Of a stretch of DNA of 35,909 nt, positions 24,680 to 32,280 are shown piece by piece. The first letter of the stretch is position 1. Every line of letters begins with the position of its first letter. The translations under genes and the position numbers were made by a program. The notes below the pieces were generated by a model. The model did not search any database. It had not been told where the DNA came from and was given only the letters and a program-made list of their open reading frames with translations. Source of the DNA: an uncultured Acidobacteriota bacterium (lineage in GTDB: Bacteria; Acidobacteriota; Terriglobia; Bryobacterales; Bryobacteraceae); assembly GCA_900696665.1 (NCBI GenBank), contig CAADGY010000122.1:1-35909 (forward strand). Reading direction: 5' to 3'.

Positions 24680-26893
24680 ATGTCCACTCTCATCGCAAAC
24701 CTGCCGGTGCTCCTGCTGATCGCGTTTTCACAGGCCGCTACCGCGCAACTCACTTCCTGGAGTACGCAATCCCAGGCCGCAGTGGGTCCCCGCAATCAGG
24801 CGATCGCACAGAGAATCGCCTCAGACCACTTGGGAAATACTTACGTCGCAGCAAATCTGCTTCAGGACGTCACCTTTCCATCCGCTTTCTCGAACGCGCC
24901 GGAGTTGCGCTACGATGTGGCGCTTATCAAATTGGACCCCACGGGTAAAGAGGTATTCCGGGTTGAACTGCGGGGCAGCGGTAACGACAACGTCGCCGGT
25001 CTTGCAGTAGACATCGCCGGCAACGCGTACCTGACCGGCTTCACCGATTCCACCGATTTTCCCGTGTTCCGGCCGTATCAGCGGGAGCACCGCGGCGAAT
25101 CCGGCAGCGCCTTCGTCGCGAAGATCTCGACTGCGGGATCGGCAGAGTATGTCACTCTGCTTGGCGGCTCCCGGGGAGATGCGGGCAGTGCAATCGCCGC
25201 CGGCCCGGACGGCAGCTCCTACGTTACCGGCTGGACCTCCTCCACGGACTTTCCAGTGACGGAAGGAGCTTTTCAAAAGGAAGGTCCTCCCTACGACCCC
25301 TTTGCTACGTTCTCACCCCGCACCTATGCCTTCGCCGCTAAATTCAGTCCGGACGGCAGTCGCCTGGTTTACTCCACCTACCTCGGAGGCGACATGGCCC
25401 GTTGCAGCGGCGGCAGCAACTGCATAGGCATTGTAGGCGGCGCGGCAGGCTTGGCGATTGCAGCGGATGCGGCGGGCAATGCCTACGTGGCAGGCAACAC
25501 GAACGCCACGAATTTTCCGGTCACCCCCGGCGCGCTCCAAACAATGTGCCGGTGTATCCGGCGCGTTGGCGATGTTTTCGTGTCGAAGCTGAACCCCACG
25601 GGAACCGCTCTGGTGTACTCAACGTACCTCGGAGGGGACGCAGTTGGCTTCGAACCTTTCCCGGGTGGGGATGAGAGCCTCGTTTCGATCGCGCCCGATC
25701 CCAGGGGCATGGTGGCCGTGACCGGTATCACGCGCGCCGCGACATTTCCAACCACCATGGACGCTCTGAAGCTGCGAACGGACTATCGGGGCGATATGCG
25801 TCCGCCGCCGGCCGATGGATTCCTGAGCCTGCTGTCGGCGGATGGCGCATCGCTGTTGTACTCTACCTTAATAGGCGGCGGCGCCGGTGAGTCTATCGCC
25901 GCGGTACGGCGCGGCCCGGCGGGCACGTATTTCATCAGCGGAACCACCTACTCCCGCGATTTTCCGCGGACTACCGGTTTTGAACGCGGATCGGATTTCC
26001 TGATTGAGTTCGATCCGCTAGAGCGCCGTGTTCTTCGCGCGCAACGCTGGCCCACCGGGGCTACCGGTGGAGACATGGCTGCTAACGGCCAGGGCGCAGT
26101 GCTGTTGGCGGGTGGCGATTCGGGGGTCCTCACCCGCCTTCTTCCTGGCGATTCGAACCAGCCGCAGATCCTCGGGATCGCCAGCGCAGCCGGCTCGCGG
26201 ACGGCGGCAGCCGTTTCGCCGGGCGAGTTGGTTTCACTCTATGGTGTTGCCCTTGGCCCGGGAGAGCCCCGCCTTCTGGAACTTTTTGAAGGGTGGCGGG
26301 TCACCACAGAGCTTGGCGGTGCTCAAGTGTTGTTTGACGGGATTCCCGCACCGCTGCTTTACGCACAAAGAGACCAGATCAATACGGTGGTGCCGTTCGA
26401 GATGGCCGGACGCGAATCCGTTTCCATCCAGGTGCGAACCGCCACGGCCGGGATGACTCCGGCGTTCCAGGTGACGATTGCCGAAGCAACTCCCGAGCTC
26501 TTTCGCGACCCTCCGGATACAACGAATACCGGCTTTTTCTCCGCACTGAATCAGGACGGCACGCTGAATTCATTTCGAAACGCCGCCGCGCGCGGCACCA
26601 TCATCGCTCTGTTCGGCACAGGGGCGGGCCGTCTGGAACCCACTCCAGAGAATGGCGTGCTCGCTGCGGAGCCGCTGTCTCGAGCGGCGCTTCCGGTGCG
26701 TGTCCTGATGAACGGGCAGCCCCGCGAGATCTTATACGCCGGCGCGGCTCCCACGCTGGTGGCCGGCATGCTGCAAGTAAATGCGCGCGTGCCGGAAGGA
26801 CTGTCGGCTGCTAGCGGCGTCCAGCCCGTACATGTCCAGCTCCTCGCTGGACACCACCGGGCGGAACGCGGCTACATCGTCGTGGGACCATGA
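24680..26893 (+). CDS. Secreted SBBP-repeat protein with TIGR03437-type C-terminal domain
   Basis: The protein has a signal peptide (1-22, ending TAQL) followed by seven-bladed-type SBBP repeats (about 45-480). The repeats are recognisable by repeated units such as DFPVTEGAFQ, NFPVTPGALQ, LVYSTYLGGD and GNAYVAG. Residues about 495-737 match the Solibacter-type TIGR03437 domain: VSPGELVSLYGVALGPGE, QVLFDGIPAPLLYAQRDQINTVVPFE, RGTIIALFGTGAG and ILYAGAAPTLVAGMLQVNARVPEG. The domain probably has an immunoglobulin-like fold and occurs at the end of many large secreted proteins in this group. The role is likely extracellular or surface adhesion, not enzymatic. The ATG overlaps the region used by the divergent desulfurase gene. 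Confidence 0.9.
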   Translation: MSTLIANLPVLLLIAFSQAATAQLTSWSTQSQAAVGPRNQAIAQRIASDHLGNTYVAANLLQDVTFPSAFSNAPELRYDVALIKLDPTGKEVFRVELRGSGNDNVAGLAVDIAGNAYLTGFTDSTDFPVFRPYQREHRGESGSAFVAKISTAGSAEYVTLLGGSRGDAGSAIAAGPDGSSYVTGWTSSTDFPVTEGAFQKEGPPYDPFATFSPRTYAFAAKFSPDGSRLVYSTYLGGDMARCSGGSNCIGIVGGAAGLAIAADAAGNAYVAGNTNATNFPVTPGALQTMCRCIRRVGDVFVSKLNPTGTALVYSTYLGGDAVGFEPFPGGDESLVSIAPDPRGMVAVTGITRAATFPTTMDALKLRTDYRGDMRPPPADGFLSLLSADGASLLYSTLIGGGAGESIAAVRRGPAGTYFISGTTYSRDFPRTTGFERGSDFLIEFDPLERRVLRAQRWPTGATGGDMAANGQGAVLLAGGDSGVLTRLLPGDSNQPQILGIASAAGSRTAAAVSPGELVSLYGVALGPGEPRLLELFEGWRVTTELGGAQVLFDGIPAPLLYAQRDQINTVVPFEMAGRESVSIQVRTATAGMTPAFQVTIAEATPELFRDPPDTTNTGFFSALNQDGTLNSFRNAAARGTIIALFGTGAGRLEPTPENGVLAAEPLSRAALPVRVLMNGQPREILYAGAAPTLVAGMLQVNARVPEGLSAASGVQPVHVQLLAGHHRAERGYIVVGP

Positions 26894-26934
26894 GCCGGGC
26901 CGCTATGCTGGATATGGGATTCATCCGCTGACCT

Positions 26935-27723
26935 ATGCCGCGTTCCATTATCACGCTGACCACCGATTTCGGCGCCTCCGATCATTTTGTGGGGACGATG
27001 AAGGGCGTCCTTTTGAGCATTGCGCCGCAGGCGCAACTCGTGGACATTACACATAATCTGAACCCGTTCGAGATTTCCGAGGGCGCTTTCGTCATTGGCC
27101 AAGCCTATCGTTATTTTCCGAAGAATACCGTTCATCTGGTGGTCATCGATCCGGGTGTCGGCACCGCGCGGCGGCCAATTCTGGTCCAGGCTGGCGGGCA
27201 GTTCTTTGTCGCTCCAGATAACGGTGTACTCTCGATGGTGTATTCGCGGGAGAAGCCGAAGGTACGCGCGGTGACGGCGGACAAGTTCTTCCTCAAACCG
27301 GTGAGCCATACATTTCATGGCCGCGATGTTTTTTCTCCCGTTGCGGCTCATACTGCCCGCGGCACTCCCCCGGCCGCTTTCGGCAAGCTCATCAAAGATT
27401 ATCTACGCCTCGATCTCGAAACACCCTCCCGCACCGGTAAGCGGGTGTGGACGGGAACCATTCTCAAGATCGACCACTTCGGAAATCTGATCACGAACTT
27501 CCGCATGGAAGAGTTTGAGGACATACAAACGCGCCGGTTTGAAATGGCCGTGGGAACACGAAGACTGTGGCGTCTCGCCAATACTTACGCGGAAGTGGAA
27601 CCGGGTGAGTTGGTTCTGATCGCGGGGAGCGCCGGCTTTATCGAGATCTGCGCCAACCAGGCTTCCGCCGCCAAGTTGTTGGGCTGCGGTGTGGGCGCAC
27701 CAGCCGAACTGACTGTCTATTGA
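26935..27723 (+). CDS. SAM hydrolase (SAM hydroxide adenosyltransferase, DUF62 family)
   Basis: This 262-residue enzyme belongs to the fluorinase/chlorinase superfamily but is the widespread hydroxide-using type, splitting SAM to adenosine and methionine. Key stretches are ITLTTDFGASDHFVGTMKG (6-24), VVIDPGVGTARRP, FVAPDNGVLS, HTFHGRDVFSPVAA and KIDHFGNLITN. The Asp-Arg-His side-chain set typical of the hydrolases appears to be present, and I see no halogenase-type loop. It begins 41 bp after the SBBP gene and ends 16 bp before mutM. Two genes later comes a methionine-cycle enzyme, which may be meaningful. Confidence 0.93.
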   Translation: MPRSIITLTTDFGASDHFVGTMKGVLLSIAPQAQLVDITHNLNPFEISEGAFVIGQAYRYFPKNTVHLVVIDPGVGTARRPILVQAGGQFFVAPDNGVLSMVYSREKPKVRAVTADKFFLKPVSHTFHGRDVFSPVAAHTARGTPPAAFGKLIKDYLRLDLETPSRTGKRVWTGTILKIDHFGNLITNFRMEEFEDIQTRRFEMAVGTRRLWRLANTYAEVEPGELVLIAGSAGFIEICANQASAAKLLGCGVGAPAELTVY

Positions 27724-27739
27724 AGCACAACGAGGAACA

Positions 27740-28549
27740 ATGCCGGAATTACCCGAAGTGGAGGCGGTTTCGAGAAGGCTCCGCGAGAAGGCGAAAGGGG
27801 CCGAAATCCGCCGTGCGCGGGTCTTGCGCCCCCGCACAACTTATCCGCAACCGGCGTCGAAGGTGCAGCGGCTGGCTGCGGGGCGGACCATCGAGACCGT
27901 CGAACGTCGCGGCAAGCATATCCTGATCTATCTGTCGGGCGGTGTTGTGCTGGCCTGCCACCTTCGGATGACCGGCAATCTTTATGTCATTCCCGATGCT
28001 GGAACCCGGCCTCTCTCCACACGCCTGTACCTGGAGCTTGCCGACGGCCGCGGAATCGTGCTGGACGACCGGCGCGCGCTCGGGGTGGTGAACGCATTTC
28101 CGCTGGCGCAGGCCCAGACGCTGATGAACAAACTCGGAATTGAGCCTCTCAGCGCTGAATTCACGCCCGGGCGCCTGATCGAACTTGCGGCGCGGTCGAA
28201 AATGCCCGCGAAAGTGTTTCTGATGGATCAGCGCTTCATTAGCGGATTGGGCAACATCTACTCTGCCGAAGCGTTGTACCGGGCGCGAATCCACCCGGCC
28301 ACGCCCACTAACCAGATTCGCCCGGCGAGGCTATGCCGCCTTCATGCCGCAATTGTTGATGTCCTGAACGATGCGGTAAAATCAGCCTATATCGCCTATG
28401 AACGTCCTGGGCAGTTCCGGGAAGCAGAGCGGTTTCCGCTGGCAGTCTACGGTAGGGAAGGCGACCGCTGCCCCGTCTGCCACAGAAGGATACGCCGGCT
28501 GACGCAGGCCGGCCGCTCTACTTACTATTGCCCTGGTTGCCAGCGCTAA
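27740..28549 (+). CDS. mutM: Formamidopyrimidine-DNA glycosylase
   Basis: MutM removes 8-oxoguanine and formamidopyrimidines and nicks the DNA. The 269 residues contain the catalytic N-terminus MPELPEVEAV (Pro2 as nucleophile, Glu3), Lys59 in the RRGKHILIYL strand, MDQRFISGLGNIYSAEALYRARIHP before the helix-two-turn-helix, and the C-terminal zinc finger with CPVC and CPGC, ending in QR. A GAGGAA ribosome site (27730-27735) supports the ATG at 27740. The downstream gene starts 4 bp after the stop. Confidence 0.97.
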   Translation: MPELPEVEAVSRRLREKAKGAEIRRARVLRPRTTYPQPASKVQRLAAGRTIETVERRGKHILIYLSGGVVLACHLRMTGNLYVIPDAGTRPLSTRLYLELADGRGIVLDDRRALGVVNAFPLAQAQTLMNKLGIEPLSAEFTPGRLIELAARSKMPAKVFLMDQRFISGLGNIYSAEALYRARIHPATPTNQIRPARLCRLHAAIVDVLNDAVKSAYIAYERPGQFREAERFPLAVYGREGDRCPVCHRRIRRLTQAGRSTYYCPGCQR

Positions 28550-28553
28550 ATCG

Positions 28554-30434
28554 ATGACCACCTCCACATCCCCGGCAGCGAAGTCCCGTGCCATTGAATT
28601 CAGGAAGCGCCTTCAGGAGAAAGCGCTGGTCGCCGACGGCGCGATGGGAACCATGCTCTACTCCCGCGGCGTCTTCATAAACCGCTGCTATGACGAGCTG
28701 AACCTTTCGGCGCCAGCCATGGTGAAGGAGATTCACGAGCAGTATGTAAAGGCGGGCGCGGAGTTGCTCGAAACCAACACGTTCGGCGCGAACCGGATGC
28801 GCCTCGGCGCGTTTGGATTAGCCGAGAGGTTGCGGGCGATCAACGAGGCCGGGGTCCGCGTGGCGCGCGAAGCCGCCGGAGAATCCGCTTTCGTGGCCGG
28901 CGCTATAGGTCCTTTGGGAGCCCGCATCGAACCCCTGGGGCCGACTTCCTTTTCCGAAGCCCGCGACATTTTCGCTGAGCATGCCCGTGCTCTGACCGAA
29001 GCGGGAGTTGACCTGCTGCTGCTGGAAACTTTTTCGGATCTCAACGAACTCAGGGAAGCCGCCTTGGCGGCGCGGGAGGCGGCCGGACCGGATATGGTGA
29101 TCGCCGCGCAGGTCACCATCGATGATTACGGCAATCTGGCGGGCGGCACTACGACCGAACAGTTCACGCGCCGCATGGATGAGTTTCCTGTCGATACGCT
29201 CGGGCTGAACTGCTCAGCCGGTCCCCGGGTGATGCTCGAAACCATCGAGAAGATGGCGAAGTTTTCGGCCAAGCCGCTGAGCGCGATGCCGAATGCCGGC
29301 CATCCCGCAACGGTGGAGGGCCGCAAGATCTATTTGTGTTCGCCGGAGTACATGGCCCAGTACGCGCGCCGTTTCCTGTGGGCTGGCGTCAAGATCATCG
29401 GGGGCTGCTGCGGAACTACACCGGAGCACATAAGAGCCATCCGGTCCGAAGCGCGATCCCTCCAGCCGGCGATCCGGAAAATCGCCGTGACGGTGGAAAC
29501 TCCGGCCGAAAACCAGAAAATCTTCAAAAATGTTCCGGTCGCGGAGAAATCCAAGCTCGGTGCGAAACTCGCGGCGGGACGGTTCGCCGCCTTTGTCGAA
29601 ATCCTGCCGCCCCGGGGCGTGGACGCATCTAAGGAGATTGCCGGGGCCAAGGCGTGCGCGGAACAGGGAATCGATTGCATCAATGTTCCGGACGGACCGC
29701 GTGCCAGCGCCCGCATGAGCGCGCAGGTGACCTGCCAGTTGATCCAGCAGCACGCCGGTATCGAGGCCGTTTTGCATTTTTGCTGCCGGGATAGGAATAT
29801 TCTCGGAATCCAGTCCGAACTTCTCGGCGCACACGCGGTGGGCATTCGAAACCTAATCTGTATCACCGGAGATCCGCCGCGAATGGGCGGGTACCCTGAC
29901 GCAACGGCAGTATTCGATGTAGATGCCATCGGGCTTACAAACATCGTCAGCGGCCTGAACCGCGGCCTCGACATCGGCGGAAATCCAATGGGATCGCAAA
30001 CGCAGTTGCTTATCGGCGTGGGCGCTAACCCGGGTGCGTTCAACCTGGAAGAGGAGTTGCGCAGGTTCGAATGGAAAGTGGAAGCCGGCGCCGAGTACGC
30101 GGTTACCCAACCCGTGTTTGACCTCAATCTGCTGGAGCAGTTCCTCAAGAAAACCGAGCACCTGCATATCCCGTTTATCGCGGGCATCTGGCCGCTCACC
30201 AGCTATCGAAATGCGGAGTTTATGGTGAACGAGCTACGAGTTCCCGTACCGGAGCAGTTCATGGAGCGTATGCGGCGGGTGGAATCCGCCGAGCAGGCGC
30301 GCCAGGAGGGGGTGTTGATCGCTCAGGAGATGGTGCAAAAAGTCCGGCCGATGGTGGCCGGAGTGCAACTGAGCGCCCCGTTCGGACGGTACCAGATGGC
30401 CATCGAAGTTGCTCAAGCCATTGGGGCAAGATAA
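28554..30434 (+). CDS. Bifunctional homocysteine S-methyltransferase / 5,10-methylenetetrahydrofolate reductase
   Basis: This two-domain methionine-synthesis enzyme has 626 residues, as in YitJ-type proteins. Domain 1 (about 15-305) is the cobalamin-independent-looking homocysteine methyltransferase barrel: LVADGAMGTMLYSRGV, ELLETNTFGANRMRL, and zinc ligands Cys220 (GLNCSAGP) and Cys285-Cys286 (GGCCGTTPEH). Domain 2 (about 340-626) is the MTHFR barrel with FVEILPPRGVD, NLICITGDPPRMGGYPDATAVFDVD, and AVTQPVFDLNLLEQFL. In such fusions the reductase makes methyl-THF; the methyl route in domain 1 is less certain. It lies 4 bp after mutM. Confidence 0.95.
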   Translation: MTTSTSPAAKSRAIEFRKRLQEKALVADGAMGTMLYSRGVFINRCYDELNLSAPAMVKEIHEQYVKAGAELLETNTFGANRMRLGAFGLAERLRAINEAGVRVAREAAGESAFVAGAIGPLGARIEPLGPTSFSEARDIFAEHARALTEAGVDLLLLETFSDLNELREAALAAREAAGPDMVIAAQVTIDDYGNLAGGTTTEQFTRRMDEFPVDTLGLNCSAGPRVMLETIEKMAKFSAKPLSAMPNAGHPATVEGRKIYLCSPEYMAQYARRFLWAGVKIIGGCCGTTPEHIRAIRSEARSLQPAIRKIAVTVETPAENQKIFKNVPVAEKSKLGAKLAAGRFAAFVEILPPRGVDASKEIAGAKACAEQGIDCINVPDGPRASARMSAQVTCQLIQQHAGIEAVLHFCCRDRNILGIQSELLGAHAVGIRNLICITGDPPRMGGYPDATAVFDVDAIGLTNIVSGLNRGLDIGGNPMGSQTQLLIGVGANPGAFNLEEELRRFEWKVEAGAEYAVTQPVFDLNLLEQFLKKTEHLHIPFIAGIWPLTSYRNAEFMVNELRVPVPEQFMERMRRVESAEQARQEGVLIAQEMVQKVRPMVAGVQLSAPFGRYQMAIEVAQAIGAR

Positions 30435-30452
30435 ACTACGAGTCTCACGCCA

Positions 30453-31097
30453 GTGGCCACCGATCTGATCGAGATAGATTCCGAACAACCAAGCCCCGAT
30501 GCCCTGGAAAAGGCGGCAGCCGCTCTCAGGCGCGGCGAAATCGTCGCCATTCCCACGGACGGGCTGTACAGCATCGTTGCCGACCCGCTGAACCTGCAGG
30601 CGGTCGGGCGTGTTTTTTCCGCTAAAGGGCGGCAGGTTCACCAATCGCTCCCGTTGATTGTGTCCGATCTGCTCATGGCGCAGGAGCTTGCCAAAGAGAC
30701 ATCGACCCGGTTCTACCTGCTGGCCCGCCATTTCTGGCCCGGGCCGCTGACCATTATTGTCCCGGCATCGGAGAAAGTGCCCCTCAAAGTTACCGGGAAC
30801 ACCGGGAGGCTGGGGCTGCGTCAATCCGGCTCCCGCGTTGCGACCGCGCTGGTCGAGTGGCTCGCCCAGCCCCTGATCGCGACCAGCGCCAACATATCTG
30901 GACAGCCGACATGCCGGAGCGGTATCGAAGTTTTCGGCATGATGGATGGCCGCATCGACCTGGTTTTGGACGGTGGCCTGTGCACGGGGCCTGGCAGTAC
31001 TACCGTGGATGTTACAGAACCTTATTGGCGCGTCATTCGCGAGGGTGCCATTTCGGAGAAGGAAATCGCGGATTGCCTGGCTGTGGGTGGCCTTTAA
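30453..31097 (+). CDS. TsaC/YrdC/Sua5-family L-threonylcarbamoyladenylate synthase
   Basis: Members make threonylcarbamoyl-AMP for the t6A modification at position 37 of ANN-decoding tRNAs. The 214 residues hold one YrdC domain and no Sua5 C-terminal domain. The KxR motif is present (AKGRQVHQSLPL), as is the LIATSANISGQPT nucleotide-loop motif, followed by GPGSTTVDVTEPYWRVIREGAIS. The usual PTdTvYGL motif is changed to PTDGLYSIVADPLN (about 29-42), so Gly after Tyr is Ser and Thr-Val is Gly-Leu. The start is a GTG 18 bp after the previous stop. YciO-like function is a possible alternative. A 6S RNA follows 17 bp downstream. Confidence 0.87.
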   Translation: MATDLIEIDSEQPSPDALEKAAAALRRGEIVAIPTDGLYSIVADPLNLQAVGRVFSAKGRQVHQSLPLIVSDLLMAQELAKETSTRFYLLARHFWPGPLTIIVPASEKVPLKVTGNTGRLGLRQSGSRVATALVEWLAQPLIATSANISGQPTCRSGIEVFGMMDGRIDLVLDGGLCTGPGSTTVDVTEPYWRVIREGAISEKEIADCLAVGGL

Positions 31098-31099
31098 TC

Positions 31100-31108
31100 T
31101 GTTATGAT
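31100..31108 (+). promoter_or_regulatory. Extended -10 promoter of 6S RNA
   Basis: TGTTATGAT (31100-31108) fits an extended -10 (TGn then TATGAT) and ends 6 nt before G31115, the predicted RNA 5' end. No convincing -35 is seen at the right distance, as is usual when an extended -10 is used. It starts just after the tsaC stop. Confidence 0.6.
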
Positions 31109-31114
31109 CGACGA

Positions 31115-31315
31115 GGAGCGTGTCGTCGAAAGCAAGTGAACGGTCTCCATAATTTGATCCAACAGTCAAGTCATGGAGCCCGGCTCGATGATGCGTTGGT
31201 GTGCAAGCTCCCGCGGATTAACGCGTTGGAGAAGCCTGAAAACGCTCGGAGGGCTCCCCCGTTATAAAAGAACGGGGTCAATGACGGAGGCTGGCACGGC
31301 CCAGCGGTACGCTCC
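31115..31315 (+). ncRNA. ssrS: 6S RNA
   Basis: 6S RNA binds the housekeeping RNA polymerase as a promoter mimic in stationary phase. The 201-nt region forms the expected rod. The terminal closing stem pairs 31115-31125 with 31305-31315 (11 pairs, two G-U). A terminal hairpin pairs 31208-31215 with 31222-31225 and 31228-31231 (loop GATTAA). A second 7-bp hairpin sits on the 3' side (31257-31263 with 31271-31277). GTTGGTGTGCAAGCTC and GGAGAAGCCTGAAAAC match Escherichia coli 6S at the same places (GGUUGGUGAGCAUGCUC, CGAGAAGCCUUAAAAC). Length and 5' position relative to the -10 box fit. The flanking genes are tsaC-like and ymdB, which is not the ygfA context of proteobacteria. Confidence 0.87.
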
Positions 31316-31353
31316 GATCCAAGCAATCCCGTCCGCGTCCCACGCAAATAGCT

Positions 31354-32136
31354 ATGAATCTCCTTTTTATAGGCGATATCTTCGCTTCTCCCGGGCGCAA
31401 TATCGTCGCCGAGCACCTTCAACGCATTGTAGCGGAGGAACACATCGACCTGGCGCTGGCGAATGCCGAGAATGCCGCGGGCGGTTTCGGCATCACACCC
31501 ATAATCGCCGAAGAGCTCTTTTCCTGCGGCTTGGATGTCCTGACGTCCGGAAACCATATTTGGGATAAGAAGGAGATTTATGAGTACCTCTGCCGCCAGC
31601 CGCGCCTGCTGCGCCCCGCAAATTACCCCGCCGATCTGCCCGGCAAGGGAGTATACATTGCCGAGGCCCGAAACGGGATGCGCTGCGTCGTCATCAATCT
31701 CCAGGGGCGCACGTATATGCCTGTCACGGAATGCCCGTTCCGTAAAGCGGACCAGATTCTACAAGCGCTGAACCCTTCCCTAAAGGTTCGAATTGTCGAT
31801 TTCCACGCGGAACTGACCAGTGAAAAAATGGCGATGGGCTGGCACCTCGACGGAAGGGTCTCCGGCGTTTTCGGTACTCATACACACATCCCCACCGCCG
31901 ACACACGGATTCTCGAAAACGGCACGGCATACCAGACAGACGTGGGAATGACGGGTCCCTACGATTCCGTAATCGGGGTTCAGAAGGACGTCGTCATCCG
32001 CCGCTTCCTTACCGCCATGCCGGTCCGCATGGAAGCCGCCAAGCGCGGTGCGGAACTGCATGCCGTCATCCTTACGGTGGATGAGGAAACGGGTAAGGCT
32101 ACTTCCGTGCGCCGGTATTCCATCAAGCAGCGCTAG
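31354..32136 (+). CDS. ymdB: YmdB-type metallophosphoesterase (TIGR00282 family)
   Basis: This dimetal phosphodiesterase has 260 residues. The metal-binding motifs are all present: IGDIFASPGR (6-15, Asp8), LANAENAAGGFG (Asn37, Glu39, Asn40), SGNHIWDKKEI, VDFHAELTSEK and GTHTHIPTADTRI. In Bacillus, YmdB hydrolyses 2',3'-cyclic nucleotides and affects biofilm and nanotube formation; the acidobacterial role is unknown. The ATG follows 6S RNA by 38 bp, so RNA processing or a separate promoter may apply. A stem-rich 144-bp gap leads to the receptor gene. Confidence 0.94.
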   Translation: MNLLFIGDIFASPGRNIVAEHLQRIVAEEHIDLALANAENAAGGFGITPIIAEELFSCGLDVLTSGNHIWDKKEIYEYLCRQPRLLRPANYPADLPGKGVYIAEARNGMRCVVINLQGRTYMPVTECPFRKADQILQALNPSLKVRIVDFHAELTSEKMAMGWHLDGRVSGVFGTHTHIPTADTRILENGTAYQTDVGMTGPYDSVIGVQKDVVIRRFLTAMPVRMEAAKRGAELHAVILTVDEETGKATSVRRYSIKQR

Positions 32137-32280
32137 CCGGAAACCGTTCCCCACACGGATTGTGGCTCAGCCGCGCGTCGGTGAGAGCGCCGAACCCGCA
32201 AGATTTGACTCCTCAGGCGAATGGTGGCAGAGTGATTATAAAGTTGGTAGGAGTTTGTCTCAATAGAAGGGAGATAGGCC
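32137..32280 (+). promoter_or_regulatory. Upstream region of the TonB-dependent receptor gene
   Basis: A TTGACT lies at 32205-32210 and a TATAAA at 32237-32242, but the 26-bp spacing is too long for one sigma-70 promoter, so at most one is used. AAGGGAG (32267-32273) is a good ribosome site 7 nt before the ATG at 32281. Nothing else is recognisable here. Confidence 0.45.

Noticed and set aside
27749-28294. Minus-strand frame opposite mutM
   Set aside because: Shadow of mutM, which has its catalytic N-terminus and zinc finger on the plus strand.
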